DNA of 50,219 nt, from positions 1 through 50,219 of IMG/VR virus record IMGVR_UViG_3300033148_005162, one strand, 5' to 3'. Below, in pieces: positions 42,869 to 50,068 of the stretch (within the stretch, counting starts at the first letter, position 1; every line of letters begins with the position of its first letter). A program made the position numbers and the translations under genes. Below the pieces are notes generated by a model, which saw only the letters and a list, made by a program, of their open reading frames with translations, made no database searches and was not told the DNA's origin. The DNA comes from a virus.

Positions 42869-43362
42869 ATTTCCCTCAAAACTTTATAAGATTGTATTAA
42901 GTGATCTAATACGAAACGTTCTATTTCGTTTCGATTTTTATTATAGTAAATATGTATTCCATACCTAACTCTTGCACTTCTTAAAAATCCTCGAATTGTT
43001 TCTGATGTTAGCTGACTATAAGCCGGAATATTATATGGATTGTTTGTTTCAATTACCAATGCCTTAAAGAACATATCCCGCATCGCTTCCATCTTCTTTA
43101 TAGTACGACTTCTTTCCTTTCCTACATATAACAAAAAATCACTTGTTTGTTTTCTTTCAATAGTTACTTTGTTTTCTAATCCAACAATACTATAATCGCC
43201 ATGCTTTAATGCTTTATATACAATCTTTATTCCTATCTGTGGCTTGCTAAACAAAGGCGTCTGTTCCCTTGTATCTATCACTAATATAAATCCCTTTGGA
43301 ATACTTAATTTCCTAAATTTATTTAATGGTTTTAAAACTTTTGAACGTTTACATATTTCCAT
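42865..43362 (-). CDS. ERCC4/XPF-type nuclease
   Basis: The 165-residue protein has the ERCC4 nuclease core: IDTREQTP (D30 to P36), LKHGDYSI (GDY at 55-57) and TIERKQ (ERK at 69-71), then a helix with RTIKKMEAM. Such nucleases cut branched or flapped DNA. There is no C-terminal helix-hairpin-helix pair, so it is a minimal form. It works in the same operon as RusA and the XPD-like helicase. GGGGAAA site. Confidence 0.85.
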   Translation of the reverse strand: MEICKRSKVLKPLNKFRKLSIPKGFILVIDTREQTPLFSKPQIGIKIVYKALKHGDYSIVGLENKVTIERKQTSDFLLYVGKERSRTIKKMEAMRDMFFKALVIETNNPYNIPAYSQLTSETIRGFLRSARVRYGIHIYYNKNRNEIERFVLDHLIQSYKVLREI

Positions 43363-43364
43363 TA

Positions 43365-43610
43365 TTATTTCCCCGATAAAGGTTTAGCGGATTTTCCCAT
43401 TTTAGCCATTTCTTCTCTTTTTGCAAAATCTTTTATTGAGTCCATTATATTTAATTGTTTTGCTGTTAAATATTTTGGTGTAATATTATACTGCGCTCTA
43501 TATATTTTAACTTTGCTTAAAATATAAACTATTATTGCTATAGTTATTATTGCTATTACCGGAAATACGTAATAGTCGACTAACAATCCTTCAGGTGTAA
43601 ATTCTACCAT
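43365..43610 (-). CDS. Small membrane protein, 81 residues
   Basis: One hydrophobic helix (about residues 14-31, VFPVIAIITIAIIVYIL) is followed by a basic, helical C-terminus. Start has an AAGGTAAG site. Unknown function; the tail would face the cytoplasm. Confidence 0.55.
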   Translation of the reverse strand: MVEFTPEGLLVDYYVFPVIAIITIAIIVYILSKVKIYRAQYNITPKYLTAKQLNIMDSIKDFAKREEMAKMGKSAKPLSGK

Positions 43611-43653
43611 TTTATACTTACCTTTTCTTATTTATCTATTTTGTACTTTTATA

Positions 43654-43736
43654 ATTTCCTGCCATCTTTTTTTTATACTCCCCGTTGTTTCCCGGACAAC
43701 GATTGCTATTAATTATATTTAAAGATGGCAGGAAAT
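43654..43736. repeat. 83-bp element with 16-bp terminal inverted repeats and an inner hairpin
   Basis: ATTTCCTGCCATCTTT (43654-43669) is perfectly complementary to 43721-43736. Between them lie 51 bases with a second stem (CGTTGT/ACAACG). The element occupies the gap between the SSB-like gene and a small membrane-protein gene. As RNA it would fold into a long interrupted hairpin. It has no U-tract at its minus-strand end. Confidence 0.75.
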
Positions 43737-43772
43737 ATTTGTTATGGTACTATATATGCAACCTCCTTATTT

Positions 43773-44294
43773 TTATTCAGGCCATTCGTCATCATCTGTA
43801 TCTGACGACGATTCATTTACTTTTGCTTTTGTGTTTTCTGTAGATTTTTTCGTTTTTGTATTTTTATCTCCTACCATAAATATTTTGTCAACCTGCGGGA
43901 AAACAATATCCGGATCTTTCTTTGATTTTTGATGGGATATTTCCGCATCAAAAATTCTTCCCGGTAATTTTATTGCACAAGCCTCCAGAACATCCTGGTC
44001 CATAATTTCGGTATCATCCGGAAATCTTTTTTCGAATGCTTTTGCCATCTTTGTACAGACTAGAATATCCGCAAGTTTCGTTTCTCCGAATTTAGAAAAT
44101 GGCAAATAAATTGTCATTTGTTCACCGGTTCTTTCCTCGTTTTCGTCGATTCTCTCAATTGGAATCGCAAAAGATTCCTTTTGAGTTGTTTCAGAAATAT
44201 GATTTCGTAATCCTTCGAGGATTACGAACGTCGATCTACCCTCTGGAGGAACTTGAAACCCCCAATCTGATCCACTATGTCCATCTACTTTCAT
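43773..44294 (-). CDS. Single-stranded DNA-binding-like protein with acidic tail
   Basis: The 173-residue protein starts with a beta-rich domain (STFVILEGL, SFAIPIERIDE, MTIYLPFSKFG, LPGRIFDAEI) compatible with an OB-type fold, then a lysine-rich linker and a very acidic end, DTDDDEWPE. Acidic C-terminal tails of this kind are how SSB proteins recruit partners. It lies beside the Sak4-like ATPase, the usual pairing. The exact family is unsure (SSB or DUF669-like). AAAGGAAG site. Confidence 0.6.
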   Translation of the reverse strand: MKVDGHSGSDWGFQVPPEGRSTFVILEGLRNHISETTQKESFAIPIERIDENEERTGEQMTIYLPFSKFGETKLADILVCTKMAKAFEKRFPDDTEIMDQDVLEACAIKLPGRIFDAEISHQKSKKDPDIVFPQVDKIFMVGDKNTKTKKSTENTKAKVNESSSDTDDDEWPE

Positions 44295-44352
44295 AATTAC
44301 TTCCTTTCTTATTTGTGTTAACGAAATGATATAACCTTATTAGTTATACCGT

Positions 44353-45087
44353 TTATTTTACTCTTAATTGTTCTTGCTTGTAAATTTTTACACCCGGTAT
44401 TTCTCTTACGCCATTAGATACTGCTTTTTTAATTTTAGCTTCATCTGGTTTTAAATATTGAATTGGCACAACATCCGGGTCTATCACCTCAAACTTCCAT
44501 AGTTTTACAATTGTTGTTTGAGTTCCTGATTCTTCAAATCTTTGTGTTTTTAATTTAGCCCTATTTTCTAATTCTTGCTGTTTTTCTTGTTCCTGTTTAG
44601 CCTCCTCTATAAGATTTTCCTCAATTTGATTATACATTTTATTATGCTCTCCTATTTCTGTAACCTCCTTTCCTTTTTTAAGTCTTTCTAGTTGTTTTTG
44701 TCGTTCACGTTCTTCTTCTTCTAGTTCTCTACGTTTTTGCTCAGCCTCTTCTTTAATTTTACGTTCAAAACATAAAATTTTATTTTTTGTTTCTGATTCA
44801 AAATTTCTAAAAACATCGATATGTTTTTTGAAATAATTATTAATCGATTTTACTTTATCATTTAAAGGTTTAACTTTTGCCTTTCGCAAATCCTCCATGA
44901 ATTTTATAAACTTTTTCGCAGTCGATATGCTTGTCGTTGCAAACTCCTTACTATTGTCATTGTTGACTATAAGATTCTTACTTTCATCTTTTATAATAAT
45001 CTCGACCTCTTTTAGCTTAGCATTGAATATTTTCATATCCTGTTTACTAATTTCTTTAATCAATTCTAATTTATTTTCTAATTCCAT
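44353..45087 (-). CDS. Coiled-coil protein of the recombination operon
   Basis: The 244-residue protein is dominated by a charged coiled coil (about 80-185) and ends in a conserved-looking domain, WKFEVIDPDVVPIQYL followed by IPGVKIYKQEQLRVK. This ending is familiar from phage recombination clusters, where such proteins accompany single-strand annealing proteins. GGAGGAGG precedes the start. The biochemical role is unknown. Confidence 0.65.
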   Translation of the reverse strand: MELENKLELIKEISKQDMKIFNAKLKEVEIIIKDESKNLIVNNDNSKEFATTSISTAKKFIKFMEDLRKAKVKPLNDKVKSINNYFKKHIDVFRNFESETKNKILCFERKIKEEAEQKRRELEEEERERQKQLERLKKGKEVTEIGEHNKMYNQIEENLIEEAKQEQEKQQELENRAKLKTQRFEESGTQTTIVKLWKFEVIDPDVVPIQYLKPDEAKIKKAVSNGVREIPGVKIYKQEQLRVK

Positions 45088-45116
45088 TTTTAATTCCTCC
45101 TCCTGTCAATTAAATG

Positions 45117-45875
45117 TTATTCTATACTGAAAATTTTGGTAAGATTAAGAGGACCTGCCGTAACACTAGTTTTTCCTGTCCATTTATGAAGAAAATCTTC
45201 TTCACCGGCGAATACTATTTTAGGAGGATATGTTATTTTATCGTCTTTAATTCTCGATTCTACCCTTCCTATTAAGTCAAAATATGAAGGCATTGAATCG
45301 CTGAACTCTCTACCTTTAAGCGCAGGTGCTGCTGCAAGTTCTCTATTCCATTTTGGATACTGTTGTTCTAGTGCAGTTATAACTATATTTACACCTTGCT
45401 TTGAGTATTTTCCAAGTCTCCGCATCATTCGATTCATATTGCCAGATAATCCGCCATAACCTTCTATTGTTAATTTCGATTTGGAAACTATTGGTTTTAT
45501 TTTTTGTTCAGTTTCGCTTCTAGCTTGAAACGCTTCATTTTCTATCTCCTCAGAAAGATGAATATTCATCAAATACGAAATATTATCAAGAAATAATGTT
45601 TTTAATTTTATTATCATTCTTGATTTGTTTTCTAAAAATTCAAGAAAGTCTTCCCAGCCTTCATATTGAAAAATATTTAATTGATTTTTGAGTTCCGGTC
45701 TGTCCGCTGCAGTAATTGCGGTTTTTAGACTACGTTCCTCAAATTGAACTACACCGATTGGTAGTGGTGCACTTTGTAATACGCTGCAAGTTTTCCCAAT
45801 ACCGGTTGGACCGTATATCAGGATTATTTTTCCTTGAGGTGTGTTTATTACATCTTCTACATCAAAAACTTTCAT
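45117..45875 (-). CDS. Sak4-like RecA-fold ATPase
   Basis: The 252-residue protein has Walker A GPTGIGKT (22-29), a GVVQFEERSL strand, a Walker B-like TLFLDNISYL near 93-102 and a NIVITALEQQ strand near 163. This is the pattern of the AAA_24/Sak4 family, which promotes annealing of single strands together with an SSB. The likely SSB lies two genes downstream. The start overlaps the upstream stop as ATGA, with an AAGGAGAGG site. Confidence 0.75.
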   Translation of the reverse strand: MKVFDVEDVINTPQGKIILIYGPTGIGKTCSVLQSAPLPIGVVQFEERSLKTAITAADRPELKNQLNIFQYEGWEDFLEFLENKSRMIIKLKTLFLDNISYLMNIHLSEEIENEAFQARSETEQKIKPIVSKSKLTIEGYGGLSGNMNRMMRRLGKYSKQGVNIVITALEQQYPKWNRELAAAPALKGREFSDSMPSYFDLIGRVESRIKDDKITYPPKIVFAGEEDFLHKWTGKTSVTAGPLNLTKIFSIE

Positions 45876-46024
45876 ACCCTCTCCTTAATTTTTGTTTTAT
45901 CGTTATTGTTTTTCCTCTTTATAACCTGATTAAAATAATCAATACCTAAAAATAAAAATAGAATTGATGCTGAAATTAATATAAAAATATCTGAATACTG
46001 AATAATAAAATCTTGTTTATTCAT
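45872..46024 (-). CDS. Small membrane protein, 50 residues
   Basis: I choose the ATG at 46024, one base after the nuclease stop, with a GGGAG site; a longer frame from 46075 would overlap that gene. One transmembrane helix (about 12-30) is followed by a basic tail. Function unknown. Confidence 0.55.
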   Translation of the reverse strand: MNKQDFIIQYSDIFILISASILFLFLGIDYFNQVIKRKNNNDKTKIKERV

Positions 46025-46025
46025 T

Positions 46026-47078
46026 TTATTTATCTCCCAACTGCAATAATGTAAAATCTTTAAATTCTCCTGCATTTACTCGTTGAGTTACCTCATCAAT
46101 TGTATATAATAACTCGCTGGCCTGTCCCTGTTGTGTTTCACATATTTCCATGTATTCGCAGCGCTGTCCATAACTCATACATCCGGTTCTTTGCTCGTAA
46201 AAATGATGTACATTATCTTCCGCCTCTCCCTGCTGTATGTCCATATGTACTTTTATTAATTTTTCTTTAATGGCATTTAGAGGAAAATCATCACGATAAA
46301 ACTTTATACCATAATCGTTTATTTCTCTTTTATAGCCGATAAAATAATGAGACGGGCGGGACAAAATATCTGTCAATATCTGACGTTCAAACAAATCGGG
46401 GTCTTCCGGAGTTTTATAACTCTTCCTTTTGTCGGGTATTCTTACTATTTTTACTATACAATACTCAAAGTCTGGATTTAAAAGAAAATACATTGCAGAC
46501 TGTGGAGTCATACTATATACATTATCATAATATTGCGGTCTACCGGTTAGCTTCATTTCGATAAAATGGTGAGAAAAAGAAAAATCAGTTATTCCTTTTG
46601 CTACTATTTTTTCCTTATTTTCATTCGATATAATTCTTGAAATTTCTTTTTGATACTCAATGTTAAACGTGTCTACCTCACCAAAAATTTTCCGGTGAGC
46701 TTTAAATAATGCTTTTACTTTTGCTACGTCAAACGGATCGATTTCGTACTCTTCAATTGTTTCATTGATCGTACTTGCGGGTATTTGCTTGTAACGTACT
46801 CCCATTGCTATATCCCATAATTTCCCCGCCTTAACCGGTGCTGGCATTTTGTAAGGATGTCTTATAACTCCACAAATATAACGTAAGAAATATTTGCGTC
46901 TACAGGTATCCCAGAATGTTAATTGAGAATTAGATATATATGGTAACAATTCAGCCTCCCTTTCTTCACATCGGAAATTAGAAAAACTACAAAATCCGAT
47001 ATTGTCGTTTGGATTTCCCGGTATGTAATGTATACAATAACTATTACTAGTTTCATGTCTACGATTACATACTAACAT
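46026..47078 (-). CDS. Cas4/RecB-like PD-(D/E)XK nuclease with Fe-S cysteines
   Basis: The 350-residue protein has the RecB-nuclease opening SNSQLTFWDTCRRKYFLRY, catalytic D165 (KGITDF) and E174-x-K176 (FIEMKL), and four cysteines placed as in Cas4 and AddB for a 4Fe-4S cluster (C59, C300, C307, C313). It should degrade or trim DNA ends. The first 40 residues add four more cysteines (C4, C15, C30, C37), perhaps a zinc site. In this operon it probably makes single strands for the Sak4-like protein. There is no cas1, cas2 or array. Confidence 0.8.
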   Translation of the reverse strand: MLVCNRRHETSNSYCIHYIPGNPNDNIGFCSFSNFRCEEREAELLPYISNSQLTFWDTCRRKYFLRYICGVIRHPYKMPAPVKAGKLWDIAMGVRYKQIPASTINETIEEYEIDPFDVAKVKALFKAHRKIFGEVDTFNIEYQKEISRIISNENKEKIVAKGITDFSFSHHFIEMKLTGRPQYYDNVYSMTPQSAMYFLLNPDFEYCIVKIVRIPDKRKSYKTPEDPDLFERQILTDILSRPSHYFIGYKREINDYGIKFYRDDFPLNAIKEKLIKVHMDIQQGEAEDNVHHFYEQRTGCMSYGQRCEYMEICETQQGQASELLYTIDEVTQRVNAGEFKDFTLLQLGDK

Positions 47079-47270
47079 TTATTCCTCTGTGAATATTTTT
47101 TTTTGTGTAGAATTTAGAAGTTTGGATATTAATTGTTTTTCAACTGGTGTCGGATTGATTCTTCCTTTTACAATCTGACTAATTTGCGATTCGGAAATAC
47201 CAATCACTTTACTAAATTTGCGTTGAGTTCCATATTTTTTTAATATTGCTTTTTTTAATTCAAAATTCAT
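47079..47270 (-). CDS. Cro/C1-type HTH regulator
   Basis: The 63-residue protein is an XRE-type HTH domain: KYGTQRKFSKVIGISESQISQIVKGR fits the helix-turn-helix. It is the first gene after the strong promoter at 47349-47377, whose -10 box lies in an inverted repeat, so it may control its own operon as Cro does. The next gene starts right after its stop. Confidence 0.8.
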   Translation of the reverse strand: MNFELKKAILKKYGTQRKFSKVIGISESQISQIVKGRINPTPVEKQLISKLLNSTQKKIFTEE

Positions 47271-47339
47271 TTGATATTCCTTTATAAAATAAAAAAATAT
47301 TCTCCTGTCTATTGTTGAATTTTTGCCTTCCCGGTTTTA

Positions 47340-47360
47340 ATTGATTTCAATATAATCAAT
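47340..47360. promoter_or_regulatory. Inverted repeat over the -10 box (putative operator)
   Basis: ATTGATT (47340-47346) and AATCAAT (47354-47360) are perfect 7-bp inverted repeats with a 7-bp centre, covering the -10 hexamer. A protein bound here would block the promoter. The HTH proteins on either side are the likely binders. Confidence 0.5.
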
Positions 47361-47377
47361 GAAAAGCAGTTTGTCAA
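47349..47377 (-). promoter_or_regulatory. Strong sigma70-type promoter for the replication operon
   Basis: TTGACA (47372-47377), 17 bases and TATATT (47349-47354) on the minus strand repeat exactly the design of the promoter at 603-631. A-tracts lie just upstream and may act as an UP element. The first gene starts about 78 bp downstream. Confidence 0.8.
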
Positions 47378-47437
47378 CAAAAAAATTTAAAAAAAATTTA
47401 AAATTAATTACTTTATTGACTTAATTATCAATTATTC

Positions 47438-47662
47438 CTATTCAATCCCTTTAATAATATCCGATAAATCCACAATGAGTTCGGGATTGTTTGCCACTAT
47501 TGTAAACAATATTTTTGTTGATTTCTTTGGTATTGTACCGGTTCTTATCCATTTATGATATTGCGCCGGTGTAATACCAAAATAATAACAAAACTTATTG
47601 ATATTCATACCAAACCTGTTTCGCATTTCATCTAAGTCTTTTGTATTTTTTATAATTTTCAT
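47438..47662 (-). CDS. Small HTH protein
   Basis: The 74-residue protein has an HTH pattern (MNINKFCYYFGITPAQYHKWIRTG) with the W-I-R-T-G-T-IPKKS ending typical of XRE-type regulators. It faces the same way as its neighbour, with the second promoter between them. TAGGAGA precedes the start. It could be the second member of a regulatory switch. Confidence 0.7.
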   Translation of the reverse strand: MKIIKNTKDLDEMRNRFGMNINKFCYYFGITPAQYHKWIRTGTIPKKSTKILFTIVANNPELIVDLSDIIKGIE

Positions 47663-47713
47663 TGTATCTCCTATTTTTTTATTGTTATTTTACAAATAAT
47701 TACTTATATTATG

Positions 47714-47740
47714 CTAACACTCCTCCTCGTGTTAGTTTTT
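47714..47740 (+). terminator. Hairpin with T-tract facing the plus strand
   Basis: CTAACAC (47714-47720) and GTGTTAG (47729-47735) pair around an 8-base loop, followed by five T on the plus strand. On the minus strand the loop reads GAGGAGGA, a ribosome-site-like sequence, but no start codon follows at the right distance. Confidence 0.45.
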
Positions 47741-47758
47741 GGATTTCCTCTATTAAGA

Positions 47759-47795
47759 AAGGGATAGGATGCAATATTTATCTTATCCCTTTTTT
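47759..47795. terminator. Bidirectional hairpin terminator
   Basis: AAGGGATA (47759-47766) pairs with TATCCCTT (47784-47791). T-rich runs follow on both strands: TTTTTT-like on plus and TTTCTTAAT-like on minus. It lies after the 118-residue gene and probably ends the first early operon. Confidence 0.6.
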
Positions 47796-47811
47796 AATTG
47801 TCTGCTATATT

Positions 47812-48168
47812 TTAACTAATTAATTCCTCCAATTTTATATTTAGATTTTCTAAACGTCCTTCCGTATCCTGTATCAAGCTAACATATAAACCCTTAACGT
47901 TTTCGCTATTTGCTGTACTAGCCGCTAGTTTGTATTTTTCTAGTAGATATTCCAATTTTTTTATTATATTATTTATTGATGTTATTTTTTTTTCTTTATC
48001 AAATTCATCGAACCAATATTCTAATGGAAAAATGAAAAATATTTCATTAGGAAAATCGTTCTTCCAAGCAAACAGCTGGTTTCTTGCATCAGTTAAATCC
48101 CCATATCCGTTATATACTGTTACATTGTGAGAATTTATTATCTCGTAATTTCGCTTTTGCTCTTTCAT
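47812..48168 (-). CDS. Unknown early protein, 118 residues
   Basis: A short beta region (NYEIINSHNVTVYNG) is followed by LTDARNQLFAWKNDFP and a long helical C-terminus. Start has an AAGGAG site. It is the last gene of the first early operon. No family recognised. Confidence 0.6.
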   Translation of the reverse strand: MKEQKRNYEIINSHNVTVYNGYGDLTDARNQLFAWKNDFPNEIFFIFPLEYWFDEFDKEKKITSINNIIKKLEYLLEKYKLAASTANSENVKGLYVSLIQDTEGRLENLNIKLEELIS

Positions 48169-48186
48169 GATCGCTTCTCCTTTTGT

Positions 48187-48768
48187 TTAATCTTCCAGCA
48201 CTTTAGCTCTTGTATATTCACTCCATTCCTTTTTCATATCGGCAATCACAATCTTATAATCTTCACCAGATTCTAAGCGTTTGATTGCTTTTTTGCCAGC
48301 ACTGTACATGCCAACATTGCTGCTATTAATATAACTTTTCGCTTTTAGATATGCTGCTGCGGCCGGATATTTTTTACGGAGCTCATCTGAAGAGACTGGC
48401 GGTGCATAAGATTTGTAATTGCAATCCCCGCTATCCATCATGTGCTTAAATGAATTTCTGTTAAGATTTTCTGCATTAATCGCCGATTCAATCTCTTTTA
48501 AGCCAGGGAATAATGCATTTAACTTCTCCTCCCTAGCTTGGATATTCTCTGACAGGAAATCAATAACTTCTCTTTTTATTCTCTTTATTTCTTTTGGGAG
48601 TCTGCGCATTTCTTCATAGCGCTTCATTCCCTCATACTGATTGAGAGATAATATTATACAAGTTTCTCCATCAGTTTTTTCTATTTCGATCGCACAAAGA
48701 ATTTTATCTCTTTTTTCATGCGATTCTCTTGTAGCTCTCGCTTCTTCTATGGTTTTAAAAGTTTGCAT
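48187..48768 (-). CDS. Unknown early protein, 193 residues
   Basis: I place the start at ATG 48768 because a perfect AGGAGG lies seven bases upstream; a start at 48798 has none. The product begins with a short beta region, then a basic helix (EIKRIKREVIDFLSENIQ) and a C-terminal helical part with KKYPAAAAYLKAKSY and a GKKAIKRLESGED motif. No family recognised. Confidence 0.6.
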   Translation of the reverse strand: MQTFKTIEEARATRESHEKRDKILCAIEIEKTDGETCIILSLNQYEGMKRYEEMRRLPKEIKRIKREVIDFLSENIQAREEKLNALFPGLKEIESAINAENLNRNSFKHMMDSGDCNYKSYAPPVSSDELRKKYPAAAAYLKAKSYINSSNVGMYSAGKKAIKRLESGEDYKIVIADMKKEWSEYTRAKVLED

Positions 48769-48820
48769 TTTAAATCCTCCTTTTTGCCGAACAGACATTT
48801 TCTCTACGAGGGAAGGTTTA

Positions 48821-48864
48821 CCTGATGCTCAGGATGTGCAGCAGCTGAGCATTCAGGCTTTTTT
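48821..48864 (+). terminator. Stable hairpin with T-tract facing the plus strand
   Basis: CCTGATGCTCAG (48821-48832) pairs with CTGAGCATTCAGG (48845-48857) with a single bulge, followed by TTTTTT on the plus strand. The T-run overlaps the stop codon of the minus-strand gene. On the minus strand there is an A-run before the stem and no U-run after. Confidence 0.6.
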
Positions 48865-49435
48865 ATTTTGGTTTTCGTTCTTCTGTTCCCCACCGTATAA
48901 CAATTTCTTTTAATTTTTTACCGCTAAAATAATAGCGATACTCTGCCCTAGCGGAGGGAATTTTTTTTAATCTTCTTTCTGTTTCCCAAACTATTTGCCG
49001 AGTATCATCCGGCAAATTTTCTAGCTTGGGGAGCGGTGTATCATCATCCCGAATGGAATTGAATCTGAATCCGTCATTAAAGTCGGTCCATGGGCATAAA
49101 CCGACCATGTCTTGCCTATGAACCCTTGCCCCCTCTCGGGGGTAGGTGGAGGCGACAAGTTCACCTTTATAGGAGATGTTGCACCCCCCCTCGGTCCATA
49201 CTAATCTTTTCCATCCCTCATAAGGATTTCTTATGGGGATTTTTTTTCCCACCCAATTTCTTGCCTTGTTGGGTGGGAATGGGATTATTTCTGCTCTCCC
49301 ATCTTCGTCAAAATGGAGGAGAAAATAATCCTCCGTCTCTATGTTTTGATAAAGGCGGTCTTTCTTTTTGCAATCAACACCGCAAAGATTTGCCATTGTG
49401 GTGTCATACAATATTCCGTTCTCTGTTCTTTTCAT
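48863..49435 (-). CDS. Early protein, paralog of the gene spanning the ends
   Basis: The 190-residue protein shares with the 217-residue neighbour the YKGELVAST block (about 90-98), a VHR motif, FNDGFRFN near 122-129, DTPLPK and a C-terminal YYFSGKK...IVIRWG region. An N-terminal CGVDCKKKDRLYQN segment in this copy corresponds to RGVRNQNRLYQT in the other. No enzyme motif is evident. Two divergent copies near the early promoter suggest a dosage- or target-specific role. GGAG site. Confidence 0.75.
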   Translation of the reverse strand: MKRTENGILYDTTMANLCGVDCKKKDRLYQNIETEDYFLLHFDEDGRAEIIPFPPNKARNWVGKKIPIRNPYEGWKRLVWTEGGCNISYKGELVASTYPREGARVHRQDMVGLCPWTDFNDGFRFNSIRDDDTPLPKLENLPDDTRQIVWETERRLKKIPSARAEYRYYFSGKKLKEIVIRWGTEERKPK

Positions 49436-49449
49436 AATTTTTTTCTCCT

Positions 49450-49635
49450 TTATCTATATATTATTTCTGCTCTATGGATACCTTTTTCGATTCCAATCGG
49501 TATCCTATACCTTCCAAATACTATCATTATTTTTCTCGGCATATACATAATATCCTTTGTGTAAATATATTTGGAAGTATTATAAAATGTCAACTCACCC
49601 TTTTCTGTTTTGCGTTTTTCAATTAATTTTTTCAT
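49450..49635 (-). CDS. Small basic early protein, 61 residues
   Basis: The ATG at 49635 has a GGAGGGAGG site and lies just after a terminator-like hairpin; a longer frame from 49770 would read through that hairpin and overlap the previous gene. The product is basic and beta-rich (IMIVFGRYRIPIGI). Unknown function. Confidence 0.6.
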   Translation of the reverse strand: MKKLIEKRKTEKGELTFYNTSKYIYTKDIMYMPRKIMIVFGRYRIPIGIEKGIHRAEIIYR

Positions 49636-49655
49636 TTTCCTCCCTCCTTGCGGAT

Positions 49656-49698
49656 AAAAAAAACCCCCCACCCGGATATGATAATCCAGATGAGGGGG
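49656..49698 (-). terminator. Intrinsic terminator on the minus strand
   Basis: On the minus strand a stem of about 14 pairs including wobbles (CCCCTCATCTGGAT with ATCCGGGTGGGG) closes a 6-base loop and is followed by eight T. It stands directly after the 90-residue gene. It is the only hairpin found whose U-tract faces the gene strand strongly, and it would limit transcription into the following early genes. Confidence 0.8.
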
Positions 49699-49705
49699 AA
49701 ACAAT

Positions 49706-49978
49706 TTATTTTTCCGGATGCCAGTACCTATAAACATCCGACTTAATGAGGACGTCCCCGGATTGAACATCCTCTATGTAATACAGCGACTCGTCCCAAT
49801 TATAGCGGTCACTGTCCCCCGCCTTATCGGTGGGGATTAAATAATAGGCTATTACTGACCTATCATCAATGATCCCTTTTTCCTTCCAGATTTCTCCGGA
49901 GGGACGATAGGGATCATCTTTCCATACATCCACCAGCACGCAATCGCTGGTGGGATTATAACTTTTAATGTTGTTCAT
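49706..49978 (-). CDS. Small acidic early protein, 90 residues
   Basis: The product is acidic with aromatic residues (DRYNWDESLYYIEDV, YRYWHPEK end) and is probably beta-rich. Start has a GGAG site. It follows the gene spanning the ends and precedes the terminator at 49656-49698. DNA-mimic or inhibitor roles are common for small acidic early phage proteins, but there is no direct evidence. Confidence 0.6.
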   Translation of the reverse strand: MNNIKSYNPTSDCVLVDVWKDDPYRPSGEIWKEKGIIDDRSVIAYYLIPTDKAGDSDRYNWDESLYYIEDVQSGDVLIKSDVYRYWHPEK

Positions 49979-50027
49979 TCTTTTTCTCCTTCTATTTTAT
50001 TGTACACTTTTCCATTTAAATACTTAC

Positions 50028-50064
50028 GCCGGCAACTGGACACAGTCCAAGCTATCGGCTTTTT
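50028..50064 (+). terminator. Two-part hairpin with T-tract facing the plus strand
   Basis: GCCG (50028-50031) pairs with CGGC (50056-50059) and GGAC (50038-50041) with GTCC (50045-50048); five T follow on the plus strand. It stands just after the stop of the gene spanning the ends. The stem is interrupted, so terminator strength is doubtful. Confidence 0.4.
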
Positions 50065-50068
50065 GATT

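Noticed and set aside
42377-44294. Similar starts of the RHH-like and SSB-like proteins (MK-x2-G-x3-S-x-WG-x-Q)
   Set aside because: The resemblance covers only about 14 residues and the rest of the proteins are unrelated; it could be chance or a short shared tag, with too little to claim.
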